A stretch of 64,000 nucleotides of DNA, from contig NZ_AUHV01000003.1 of NCBI RefSeq assembly GCF_000423365.1, forward strand, positions 372,001-436,000, read 5' to 3'. A program made the position numbers and the translations under genes. Within the stretch, counting starts at the first letter, position 1, and the number at the start of each line of letters is the position of its first letter. The notes under the pieces were generated by a model. It did no database searches, was not told the origin of the DNA, and saw only the letters and a list, made by a program, of their open reading frames with translations. The DNA is from Maritalea myrionectae DSM 19524 (GTDB taxonomy: Bacteria; Pseudomonadota; Alphaproteobacteria; Rhizobiales; Devosiaceae). Below are positions 36,319-43,727 of this stretch, piece by piece.

Positions 36319-37212
36319 ATGACCACGATTGCCCATATTTCAGATGTGCATTTGCCATACCATGAAAAAGTCACCCTGCCCCAGTTGTTGAATAAGCGGA
36401 TCACCGGCTATCTCAATTGGAAGCTCAATCGGGGCCATGCGATCGAAAACGACACCCTGCAATCTTTAATGGCGCATCTTAAGACCCAGCATTACGACCA
36501 TTTGGCCGTCACTGGCGATTTGATCAATTTATCGCTGGAACAAGAGTTTGCGTTGGGTCAGCAATGGCTGAAATCCATTGAAAAACCAAACAAGCTGATG
36601 TTCATCCCCGGCAATCACGACATTTATGTGCCTTCCGGCAAGGGCTATATGACCCATTATTGGCATGAATATATGGAAGGGGAACGCGCCGAGGACAAAT
36701 ATCCATTTCCCTTTTGGCGGCAAGTGGATGACGTGGCCCTGATTGGCTGCAACAGCGCCATTGCCACGCCCCCCTTTTTCGCCAACGGCACATTTTCGCG
36801 CCGCCAAGAGCGCTTGCTTGAAAAATTGCTGGTCAAGACCAAGGAAATGGGCCTGTTTCGGATTGTGATGATCCACCATCCGCCGCACGACGATGTGATG
36901 AATATTTGGCGCCGTGGCCTCACCAACCGCCACCGCTTTAAGCGCGTGCTGAAAAAACATGGTGCCGATCTGGTTTTGCACGGCCATTTGCACAAATCCG
37001 AACTTAAATCTCTGCCGGGTCCGCATGGCGAAATCCCGGTGGTGGGCATTTCGTCCGCCTCTATGGGCCCCAATGCTGTGCAGCCGCCAGCGTCCTACAA
37101 TCTTTATAATATTGAGAAGCAGGGTGATAATTTTACCTGCACAATGCAGGAATATGGCTACCACCGATTTGGCGATACAATCGAAAAACGCGCCGAGTTG
37201 GTCCTGTCCTAA
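36319..37212 (+). CDS. Calcineurin-like metallophosphoesterase
   Basis: A 297-aa dinuclear metal phosphoesterase. Metal-ligand motifs in order are ISDVHLPY (D-x-H), VTGDLINL (GD), PGNHDIY (GNHD), IHHPPH and VLHGHLHKSEL (GHxH), a complete set. ATG 36319 (MTTIAHISDVHL) is preceded by AGGGAG. Lacking a membrane segment, it is probably cytoplasmic; members hydrolyse cyclic nucleotides, UDP-diacylglucosamine or others. It ends 48 bp before murL. Confidence 0.88.
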   Translation: MTTIAHISDVHLPYHEKVTLPQLLNKRITGYLNWKLNRGHAIENDTLQSLMAHLKTQHYDHLAVTGDLINLSLEQEFALGQQWLKSIEKPNKLMFIPGNHDIYVPSGKGYMTHYWHEYMEGERAEDKYPFPFWRQVDDVALIGCNSAIATPPFFANGTFSRRQERLLEKLLVKTKEMGLFRIVMIHHPPHDDVMNIWRRGLTNRHRFKRVLKKHGADLVLHGHLHKSELKSLPGPHGEIPVVGISSASMGPNAVQPPASYNLYNIEKQGDNFTCTMQEYGYHRFGDTIEKRAELVLS

Positions 37213-37260
37213 CCTGCGGCCGAACTTGCTTTTAACACATTTTTGGTGATGCTTGCCGCT

Positions 37261-38586
37261 ATGAACACCTTCATTATTGATTCTGCAGAATTCAACGCTG
37301 AAACTGGCGAAGCTAAATTCAACTATCGTCTCGGCGAGCACCGGTTTACCGAGCGCTTGGAGTTGGGCGTCGGGTTTGATCTTGCCCGCGCACAGAGCAA
37401 CAGCTTTGCCCACCTGCTGGATCTGGCTGCAGCAATTTTGGGCGTGTCCTATTATAAGCTGAAAGCCCCGAAAACCATTGATTTGACCACGCTCAATCTG
37501 AGCGAAGCTGATCAGATATTGTTGCGCGACATATATGAAAACGGCTTGGGCGAATTTTACACCCGCAATAAGTTGAAACGGTTTGGCCAGATTGACTATC
37601 AGTTCGCGCCAGCCATCACGCCGACCAACGACCTTGATTGGCCGCAGCAATCGCTGGTGCTGATCGGCGGGGGTAAGGATAGCCTTGTATCGGTTGATTT
37701 ATTGACCCGCGCCAACATTCCATTCACCCCCTTCGCGGTGAACCCAAAAGGGCCAATCATCAGCTCGACCGACCAGATCGAACAAAGCCCACTCTTTGTT
37801 CGGCGTCACCTCTCGCCAACCCTATTCGAGTTGAATGACCAGCCCGGATTTTACAACGGTCACGTCCCCTCCACAGCAATCAACTCCGTTGTGGCGAGCC
37901 TAGTGGCAGCGCTCTATGGCTATAATGAAATCATTTTGTCCAACGAACGCTCCGCAAGCGAAGGCAATGTGGAATTTGATGGCCGCGAAGTGAACCATCA
38001 GCACTCGAAAAGCCTCGATTTTGAACAATTGATGGAAACCAGCTTTAAGGCAGCGAGCGGCGGTCAGCTCGGCTATTTTTCATTGTTGCGCCCCTTCTCT
38101 GAAGTGCGCATCGGACAGCTTTTTGCCCGCACGCAAAAATTCGATCAGCATTTTTCTAGCTGCAATGAAAATTTCAAACAAAACCAAGATGGCCCCAAAC
38201 GGTGGTGCACCAACTGCCCCAAGTGCCATTTTGTCTCGCTGATCCTCGCGCCCTTTATGGAGCCGCAACGCCTGACTGACATTGTTGGCAAGAACGTGTT
38301 GGATGATGCCACTAAGCTCGGCGCATTTCGCGAACTCTCCGGCCTAACCGGTCACAAACCTTGGGAATGTGTCGGTGAGATTTTGGAAGCCGCTGCCGCG
38401 CTGTGGCATCTGGCCCATCAAGACCATTGGCAGGATGCGGCGATTGTGAAGACGCTTAAGCCGGAGCTGGACGCGTTCTATGGTGCGCCCACATTGGAAA
38501 GCGCATGGGACGAATTGCTTCAGGATGCGAACCAGCATAATGTGCCGGAAAAATATCAATTGAACGAGATTGCCCGTGCAAGCTGA
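37261..38586 (+). CDS. murL: UDP-MurNAc-L-Ala-L-Glu epimerase (MurL)
   Basis: A 441-aa protein that matches the MurL family. MurL epimerises the terminal L-Glu of UDP-MurNAc-L-Ala-L-Glu to D-Glu in an ATP-dependent reaction, described in Xanthomonas oryzae. Conserved blocks are GVSYYK (61-66), a PP-loop-like GGGKDS (136-141), NGHVPSTAI, LSNERSASEGNV, VNHQHSKSLDFE, YFSLLRPFSE and CxxCxxC (316-322) followed by LILAPF. It overlaps murD2 by 11 bp, the partner ligase. The start is ATG 37261 (ATG 37249 is possible). Confidence 0.88.
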   Translation: MNTFIIDSAEFNAETGEAKFNYRLGEHRFTERLELGVGFDLARAQSNSFAHLLDLAAAILGVSYYKLKAPKTIDLTTLNLSEADQILLRDIYENGLGEFYTRNKLKRFGQIDYQFAPAITPTNDLDWPQQSLVLIGGGKDSLVSVDLLTRANIPFTPFAVNPKGPIISSTDQIEQSPLFVRRHLSPTLFELNDQPGFYNGHVPSTAINSVVASLVAALYGYNEIILSNERSASEGNVEFDGREVNHQHSKSLDFEQLMETSFKAASGGQLGYFSLLRPFSEVRIGQLFARTQKFDQHFSSCNENFKQNQDGPKRWCTNCPKCHFVSLILAPFMEPQRLTDIVGKNVLDDATKLGAFRELSGLTGHKPWECVGEILEAAAALWHLAHQDHWQDAAIVKTLKPELDAFYGAPTLESAWDELLQDANQHNVPEKYQLNEIARAS

Positions 38587-39874
38587 TCAATATTTCAACC
38601 GTGCCGTTTTGCTTTATGGTGCCGGTATCGAAGCGAAATCCACCCGAGATTTTTTGGCCGAATATGCCCCTGACATCAAAGTCTATGTCACCGCCGACCA
38701 AGGTGAGATTTTCCTGCCCGACAGCACGGTTATCGCCCCAACTGAAATTGAGGCATTAAGCGAAAAAGGCGAAATTGGAACGATTGTCCGCTCGGCCGGG
38801 GTATCGATCTATAAGCCTGAACTGCTCGCCGCAAAAAAACATGGGGTCGAGATCACCACCAACATCAATTTGTGGGACAAGTTTAAGCGCAAGGGCGCGA
38901 AACTGGTGGCAGTGACAGGCACCAAGGGCAAAAGCACAACGGTGAAACTGACCGAAACCATGCTCGAATGCGCCGGAATCGATGCGCGATTGGGCGGCAA
39001 TTTTGGCGTCGCCCCGCTCGATTTGGATGATCACGACATCATCGTGATGGAACTCTCCTCCTATCAGGTGGCAGACTTGACCGCGCAACCGGACTTTGTG
39101 GGCTTCACCAATCTGTTCCCCGAGCACATACATTGGCACAATCACTCACTGCCGCAATATTTTCACGACAAGCTGAACCTGCTGCGCCGTGACGGGCCTT
39201 ATGCTTATGCCCTGGGCGCTCAAGCGGCGGTGAACCAGAAGGTGCAGGAAGCGCTGCCCAAATATGCCCATGAGCTGGCCGCCCCAAGCGCCGAGCTGGT
39301 CGCGGCCCTGCATGCCACCATGCGCAAATCGCGCCTCAAAGGCCCGCACAATGCGGACAATATGATCATCGCCGCCAAATTGGCCTTGGGTTTGGGCGCG
39401 CCTGAAGACGCCATTTTAAAAGGCCTTGAGACATTTGCGCCACCCGCACACCGGCTGGAGGAGCATAAGATCGGCAACCTGTTGTTTGTTGATGATTCCA
39501 TCGCCACAACACCAGAAGCCACCATGGCCGCCATCGCTTCATATCCCGACGAAAAAATTGCGCTGATGGTTGGCGGCTATGATCGCGATCAGAATTATGA
39601 AGAATTGGCGCGCACGGTGGTGGACAGCAATGTGACCGCGCTTTGCTGCTTGCCCACCACCGGGGAACGCATGCAAGCGGCAATGGATAAGCTTGACCAC
39701 AAAATTGATGTGTTCGCAGCGGAGGGGCTGGCCGACGCCATGGAAGGCTTTAAGCGCCGCGATGGGTTCGACACGATCATCCTGTCGCCCGCCGCACCAT
39801 CATTCAATCAATATGACAATTATATCGCCCGTGGTGAGCACTTCATTCAATTGGCCAACGAGCTGTTTGGCTGA
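38576..39874 (+). CDS. murD2: UDP-MurNAc-L-alanine--L-glutamate ligase (MurD2)
   Basis: A 432-aa Mur ligase. The ATP P-loop is GTKGKSTT (115-122), followed by VMELSSYQVADL, the metal/His region FTNLFPEHIHWHNHS and the C-terminal domain motifs PPAHRLEEHK and FVDDSIATTPEATMAAI. It resembles MurD but lies beside murL, as in the MurD2-MurL pathway where L-Glu, not D-Glu, is added to UDP-MurNAc-L-Ala. The start is GTG at 38576. Substrate stereochemistry is inferred from the linkage. Confidence 0.85.
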   Translation: MQADQYFNRAVLLYGAGIEAKSTRDFLAEYAPDIKVYVTADQGEIFLPDSTVIAPTEIEALSEKGEIGTIVRSAGVSIYKPELLAAKKHGVEITTNINLWDKFKRKGAKLVAVTGTKGKSTTVKLTETMLECAGIDARLGGNFGVAPLDLDDHDIIVMELSSYQVADLTAQPDFVGFTNLFPEHIHWHNHSLPQYFHDKLNLLRRDGPYAYALGAQAAVNQKVQEALPKYAHELAAPSAELVAALHATMRKSRLKGPHNADNMIIAAKLALGLGAPEDAILKGLETFAPPAHRLEEHKIGNLLFVDDSIATTPEATMAAIASYPDEKIALMVGGYDRDQNYEELARTVVDSNVTALCCLPTTGERMQAAMDKLDHKIDVFAAEGLADAMEGFKRRDGFDTIILSPAAPSFNQYDNYIARGEHFIQLANELFG

Positions 39875-40185
39875 TGTTTGGCATTGGCATTTATCGCCGT
39901 GGCAAGAAGCCCGGCACCCTCACAGCAGAATGGCTGGATGATCGCATGGTTGACGCAGGCATTCGCGCTGGCACGGGTTTTGCGCAAAACGGACCGACAA
40001 ACGGAATTGTCGGTGACTATGACATCACTTACGAGGCTGGCGATCAGCGCGTTGACCTGAAACTGACCATCCGCGCCGACGGACCGAATTTTCGCCTGCA
40101 ATGGCTCAAGGATGACGTCTTGATTGATGAGGGCATTGCCTTTCAATCTGCCGACTGTCTCATCCTCGGCTATCAATCCACATAA
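39874..40185 (+). CDS. Hypothetical 103-aa protein
   Basis: A soluble beta-rich 103-aa protein that begins MFGIGIYRRGKKPGTLTAEW and ends ADCLILGYQST. Its ATG overlaps the murD2 stop (TGATG), so it is translated with the murL-murD2 cassette. I do not recognise a family; the strand-rich pattern (VGDYDITYEAGDQRVDLKLTIR) suggests a small barrel. Confidence 0.65.
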   Translation: MFGIGIYRRGKKPGTLTAEWLDDRMVDAGIRAGTGFAQNGPTNGIVGDYDITYEAGDQRVDLKLTIRADGPNFRLQWLKDDVLIDEGIAFQSADCLILGYQST

Positions 40186-40196
40186 GAGATTTCCAC

Positions 40197-40532
40197 ATGC
40201 CCCAAGGCTATTTCTACCTCCTCATCGCGATTATCGGCGAAGTAGTTGCCACCTCCGCGCTGAAAGCCGCCAATGGATTTTCTGAAACGCTGCCCTCCAT
40301 CCTCGTGGTGGTTGGCTATGGCGTGGCCTTTTATTATTTGAGCCTCTCGCTCAAAACCATCCCGCTGGGCATTTCTTATGCCATCTGGTCTGGCGTCGGC
40401 GTCGTGGCAGTGTCGCTTATGGGCTGGGTCTATTACAAACAGGCGCTCGACATCGCAGCCCTCATCGGCATGGCGATGATTTTGGGCGGCGTCTTGGTGA
40501 TCCACCTCTTCTCAAATTCAGCCGCGCACTAA
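40197..40532 (+). CDS. Small multidrug resistance (SMR/EmrE-type) exporter
   Basis: A 111-aa protein with four membrane helices. The essential Glu of the first helix is present (LLIAIIGEVVATSALKAANGF, Glu15), as are YYLSLSLKTIPLGISYAIWSGVGVVAVSLMGW and a C-terminal helix. The exact LKTIPLG-YAIW-GVG pattern is diagnostic of EmrE/QacE-like proton-coupled exporters of cationic compounds. It sits 11 bp after the 103-aa gene. Confidence 0.93.
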   Translation: MPQGYFYLLIAIIGEVVATSALKAANGFSETLPSILVVVGYGVAFYYLSLSLKTIPLGISYAIWSGVGVVAVSLMGWVYYKQALDIAALIGMAMILGGVLVIHLFSNSAAH

Positions 40533-40624
40533 GTCGATCTCCAAACACAAAATATTGTTTTTTGAAACAATGCTGAATGGCCGCTCGTATCTACTTTGTC
40601 CAATAAGGGAAAAAGGAGATCATT

Positions 40625-41047
40625 ATGTCATTTACAAAAACAATTTTTACTACCGCTGCAGCATTTGCCCTGACCGCCACATCCGCCCTAGCTGACGGCC
40701 ATTCAAAAATCGGCGTTATGGCAGAAGACCAAGACGTATCGGGTGGCACAGTGAGCGCCGCAGAAATCGTTGCTGGCGAGAACGGCTATCTGGTGGTGCA
40801 CCGCACGGGCGACGACATGAAGCCGGGTCCAGTTGTTGGCTATTCGACGATCAAAAAGGGCATGAATGAAGACATCACCGCCATTTTGACTGAAGATGTA
40901 AGCGCTGGCGACAAGTTGATGTTGATGATCCACTCAGAAGCAGGTGGCAAAGAAACTGGCGTATTTGAATATACGCTGGGTGCCAAAGAAGATGGCCCAA
41001 TTCGCATGGATGGTGATTTGGTGATGACGGTAATTTCAGCGAAATAA
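40625..41047 (+). CDS. Secreted DUF7282 protein
   Basis: A 140-aa protein with a classical signal peptide (KTIFTTAAAFALTATSALADG, cleavage after Ala23-like). The mature part is a small acidic beta-domain, VVHRTGDDMKPGPVVGYSTIKKG..DKLMLMIHSEAGG, the DUF7282 pattern. It is exported to the periplasm; function unknown. An AAAAAGGAG ribosome site precedes the ATG. It is closed by a strong terminator. Confidence 0.75.
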   Translation: MSFTKTIFTTAAAFALTATSALADGHSKIGVMAEDQDVSGGTVSAAEIVAGENGYLVVHRTGDDMKPGPVVGYSTIKKGMNEDITAILTEDVSAGDKLMLMIHSEAGGKETGVFEYTLGAKEDGPIRMDGDLVMTVISAK

Positions 41048-41069
41048 CCTGCCACGGCATTCTTAGATG

Positions 41070-41101
41070 GGCCGCCAGGCATGAAACTTGGCGGCCTTTT
41101 T
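41070..41101 (+). terminator. Intrinsic terminator after the DUF7282 gene
   Basis: Perfect 8-bp stem GGCCGCCA/TGGCGGCC (41070-41077 with 41089-41096), followed by TTTTT. It lies between convergent genes. Confidence 0.85.
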
Positions 41102-41117
41102 GTGCGCGGGCAAATGC

Positions 41118-41534
41118 CTAGTCGAAATTCAAATCCACATAGCCTTCGGCCCAATTGTTTTGATTGGCGCTGCCATCCGGCGTGATGAATGTTGGCATAT
41201 TTGGATTGGCCCGAGTGACGTGGTAGCAAAACTCGCCCCACCCTTCGGCCGACCAGTCCTCACAATATTGGCCAACACCCCCATCATCCTTGACTGACCA
41301 TGGGATGTTGCGGATTTTATCGTCTTTTACCACCACCACGGCGATGCCGTCTGGATGGTTGTTTTGTTTATACTCCGTCACCCCATCGGGGAAAGTGCCC
41401 CAAATCGAATTGCCAGACATCAGTGCTTCAACTTCGGAAGCGCTCAGTTTGGTTTCATCCGCTTGCGCAACGCTGAGTGCACCCGCCATAAACAACAAAA
41501 AGGGTGCCGCGTAGAATAAATGGAATTTGCTCAT
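41118..41534 (-). CDS. Secreted protein of unknown function (DUF995-like)
   Basis: A 138-aa protein with a signal peptide (FYAAPFLLFMAGALSVAQA). The mature domain contains GNSIWGTFPDGVTEY, WSVKDDGGVGQYCEDW and GEFCYHVTRANPN, with two cysteines that could form a disulfide. The pattern recalls the small periplasmic DUF995 family, but I am not certain. A GGGAGGAAAC ribosome site precedes the ATG at 41534. It is divergent from the AraC gene. Confidence 0.65.
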   Translation of the reverse strand: MSKFHLFYAAPFLLFMAGALSVAQADETKLSASEVEALMSGNSIWGTFPDGVTEYKQNNHPDGIAVVVVKDDKIRNIPWSVKDDGGVGQYCEDWSAEGWGEFCYHVTRANPNMPTFITPDGSANQNNWAEGYVDLNFD

Positions 41535-41638
41535 GTTTCCTCCCAGAGCCATCTTGGTTCGTGCACTTTGCCGTGCACTGACTCTTTCTGGCGCAATTCA
41601 CGCTGGCACCCTGTGAATATTCGTGCCAAAATTTTGCC

Positions 41639-42640
41639 ATGGGTGGGCAAGCAAACAATTCAGACCAAAGCGTCAACAAACCAATGGGCGAGGCCTATAG
41701 CGCCTATTGGGACATGTGGCTCCAAAAAGGAGCTCTGGCTGTCCACACCCAATTCGACCTCACGACAAAAACCGCGAGCCCCCTCGACACGTTCGATCAG
41801 CTCTATGAGCAATATGGGGGCAAGGCTGTTTTCGACTTTGTGGCACAGCAGGGCGCTATAAATGGATTGGACGTGCCCTCATTGCTGTTCTCCAGCGCCA
41901 AAACACCTGCAGATTTGGTGCATAAATGGCAACAAATAACGCAAGCACAAAGTGAAATTCGGTTTGGGTCGAAAAATTCTTCTGCTGATTTCGTCCATTT
42001 GCTCCCTTCGGGCGAGTTGGTGCTAAGCCCAAGTCGCATTCGCCCGGCAAACCTGTCTCGATTTGGCGCCGCCATGTTAACAGGCGTTATGGCACACACA
42101 TTGCAGCAGCTTTCCCCGGCGGGCGTGACAGTCTTTGAAGCGGTAAAGGCAGGCAGCACCCGCTCAATCGACAATATCACCTCACGCGCCGACATTGGCT
42201 TCGATGCGAGCAGCGACATTATTATTAGATGTGTAGATGCAGCGCCCAAGGACGCGCCGCGCAACAAGCCCACCCCTTACTTGCACCTCAACCACCTTTT
42301 CAATCATCACAATCATCCGCTGTTCCGGCAACTTGTGCATTTTCTCGACCAACAATCAGGTGGACACACATCAATTGACGAAACGGCGTTTCATTTAGGC
42401 CTGTCCGTCCGCACATTGTCGCGGCGGCTACACATCAACGGCATCAGCTATGGCAGGCTGACGCGATTTGTGCGTTTACGCAAAGCGCTACAATTGCTGT
42501 TTGTCGGCACGCCACAAATGGATGATATCGCCTTTGCCGCTAATTATGCCGACCGCCATCACATGGCCCGCGACTTCAGGCAAATGGTGCAACTTTCCCC
42601 TACCTTTTTGCGGGATCTTCTTCAGCAAAACCCTGTTTAA
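41639..42640 (+). CDS. AraC-family transcriptional regulator
   Basis: A 333-aa regulator. The N-terminal ~220 residues form an arabinose-binding-like (PF12625) sensor, and the C-terminal double HTH is HTSIDETAFHLGLSVRTLSRRLHINGISYGRLTRFVRLRKALQLL followed by DDIAFAANYADRHHMARDFRQMVQLSPTFLRDL. The ligand is unknown. It is divergent from the secreted protein gene by 104 bp, so it may regulate that gene. Confidence 0.87.
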   Translation: MGGQANNSDQSVNKPMGEAYSAYWDMWLQKGALAVHTQFDLTTKTASPLDTFDQLYEQYGGKAVFDFVAQQGAINGLDVPSLLFSSAKTPADLVHKWQQITQAQSEIRFGSKNSSADFVHLLPSGELVLSPSRIRPANLSRFGAAMLTGVMAHTLQQLSPAGVTVFEAVKAGSTRSIDNITSRADIGFDASSDIIIRCVDAAPKDAPRNKPTPYLHLNHLFNHHNHPLFRQLVHFLDQQSGGHTSIDETAFHLGLSVRTLSRRLHINGISYGRLTRFVRLRKALQLLFVGTPQMDDIAFAANYADRHHMARDFRQMVQLSPTFLRDLLQQNPV

Positions 42641-42765
42641 CCTCCGAATTAAACCAATATTTTACCAACATTCTCAGTTCTATTTCAGCTAAATGACTGA
42701 AAAACCTATCATTTAATCGGTTAGCTAAATATTTATCTAGTTTATTGGGGATTGAACAATGCTCG

Positions 42766-42810
42766 ACTCCTAAACTGAAATTGTTCGCAATGATGCGACG
42801 CATTGGGAGT
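42766..42810 (+). promoter_or_regulatory. Structured leader before the 34-aa micro-ORF
   Basis: ACTCC (42766-42770) can pair with GGAGT (42806-42810), enclosing the inner inverted repeat ATGCG-A-CGCAT (42793-42803). The right arm overlaps the GGGAGTGAG Shine-Dalgarno of the ORF at 42818. The same layout recurs at 62041-62078. The 42641-42765 stretch upstream is AT-rich with a TAAATGA/TCATTTA repeat (42690-42715) and no gene. Confidence 0.4.
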
Positions 42811-42817
42811 GAGAATT

Positions 42818-42922
42818 ATGGAAGCAATTGCTTTGGCATTCACATCAGCAATGATTTCTTGGGGCTTGTTTACTTTGTACCCCGAGCAGGAAGTCCGCGC
42901 AAAAGCCAACCGTCGGCAATAG
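42818..42922 (+). CDS. 34-aa micro-ORF with hydrophobic N-terminus
   Basis: Encodes MEAIALAFTSAMISWGLFTL followed by a charged tail (YPEQEVRAKANRRQ): a single predicted membrane segment with a basic C-terminus. The GGGAGTGAG ribosome site is well placed, and a structured leader precedes it. It is the first of three closely spaced short ORFs; no family is recognised. Confidence 0.5.
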   Translation: MEAIALAFTSAMISWGLFTLYPEQEVRAKANRRQ

Positions 42923-42954
42923 CGCACATTTGAAAATTAGTTCAGGGGGCAAAG

Positions 42955-43083
42955 ATGAAAACTTTAACCGCAGCAACAGTGGCCTTTTTGTTGGTATCCG
43001 CAGGGTTTGCGTTGGATATCCAGGTGACATCACAAGCGGAGCCTAGCTTCGATACCGCTATCAACACACCTATTTTGGATTAG
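42955..43083 (+). CDS. 42-aa putative exported micro-protein
   Basis: Begins MKTLTAATVAFLLVSAGFAL, a signal-peptide-like segment, then DIQVTSQAEPSFDTAINTPILD, which would be a very short mature peptide or remain attached. A CAGGGGGC ribosome site lies upstream. It follows the 34-aa ORF by 32 bp and precedes the next micro-ORF by 4 bp. Unknown family. Confidence 0.5.
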   Translation: MKTLTAATVAFLLVSAGFALDIQVTSQAEPSFDTAINTPILD

Positions 43084-43087
43084 GAAT

Positions 43088-43222
43088 ATGCAACCGCACC
43101 ATAAATTGCTGGCGACCCAACTGTTCGCAGCCGCGATTTTAATCGGTGTCATTACAATGGCTTCAACACCGCTCGCGCTGTTTGAACGTCAATCTGAACC
43201 GCAATATGCCATGATACGCTAG
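43088..43222 (+). CDS. 44-aa putative membrane micro-protein
   Basis: Encodes a protein starting MQPHHKLLATQLFAAAILIG, with one hydrophobic segment, and ending ALFERQSEPQYAMIR. It lies 4 bp after the stop of the 42-aa ORF, with GGA before its ATG, so the two are probably translated together. A strong terminator follows at 43290. Unknown family. Confidence 0.5.
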   Translation: MQPHHKLLATQLFAAAILIGVITMASTPLALFERQSEPQYAMIR

Positions 43223-43289
43223 GGTGAGAACCCGCAAGGCTCAGATGAGGAATACTATGTCCGTGAGTGCAAGAGGACCTCGGTCCTAA

Positions 43290-43325
43290 AACGGCAGTTC
43301 TTTTTAAGGACTGCCGTTATTTTTT
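43290..43325. terminator. Bidirectional terminator between micro-ORFs and mce
   Basis: Stem AACGGCAGT/ACTGCCGTT (43290-43298 with 43310-43318), with a loop rich in T and a T-run following (43317-43325). A smaller GGACC-TC-GGTCC hairpin lies just upstream (43275-43286). Confidence 0.85.
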
Positions 43326-43727
43326 GACCTCTTCCAACTCGATCAAGGTGCCATCAAAATCTTTCGGATGCAAAAACAGCACCGGCAGACCATGCGCCCC
43401 GATCTTGGGTTCACCATCCCCCAAAACCCGTGCGCCCTCTTCCGACAGCTTTTGCGCTGCGGCACGGATATCTTCCACCTCAAAACACATATGATGCATG
43501 CCGCCAGACGGATTCTTTTCCAAAAAGGCCGCAATCGGTGAATTCTCGCCCAGCGGATGCAGCAACTCCACTTTGGTGTTGGGCATTTTCACAAATACCA
43601 CTGTCACCCCATGCTCAGGCAAGTCCTGTGGTTCGGACACAGCCGCGCCCAACTGATCGCGATATTTCGCTGTCGCCGCGGCCAAATCTGGCACCGCAAT
43701 CGCGATATGATTGAGATTACCGATCAT
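43317..43727 (-). CDS. mce: Methylmalonyl-CoA epimerase
   Basis: A 136-aa vicinal-oxygen-chelate enzyme that interconverts (2S)- and (2R)-methylmalonyl-CoA, linking propionyl-CoA carboxylase to the mutase. Motifs are [23 protein letters not shown] (first metal His), [30 protein letters not shown] and the terminal [14 protein letters not shown] (Glu ligand). It is coupled by ATGA to the mutase gene upstream. Confidence 0.95.
   Translation of the reverse strand: MIGNLNHIAIAVPDLAAATAKYRDQLGAAVSEPQDLPEHGVTVVFVKMPNTKVELLHPLGENSPIAAFLEKNPSGGMHHMCFEVEDIRAAAQKLSEEGARVLGDGEPKIGAHGLPVLFLHPKDFDGTLIELEEVKK

Noticed and set aside
36529-37650. 373-codon open frame on the minus strand
   Set aside because: It is antisense to the metallophosphoesterase and murL genes, whose motifs are complete; no ribosome site.
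43245-43289. 14-codon ORF (MRNTMSVSARGPRS) ending just before the terminator
   Set aside because: It resembles an attenuator leader, but no plus-strand gene follows the terminator, so there is nothing to attenuate; probably chance.
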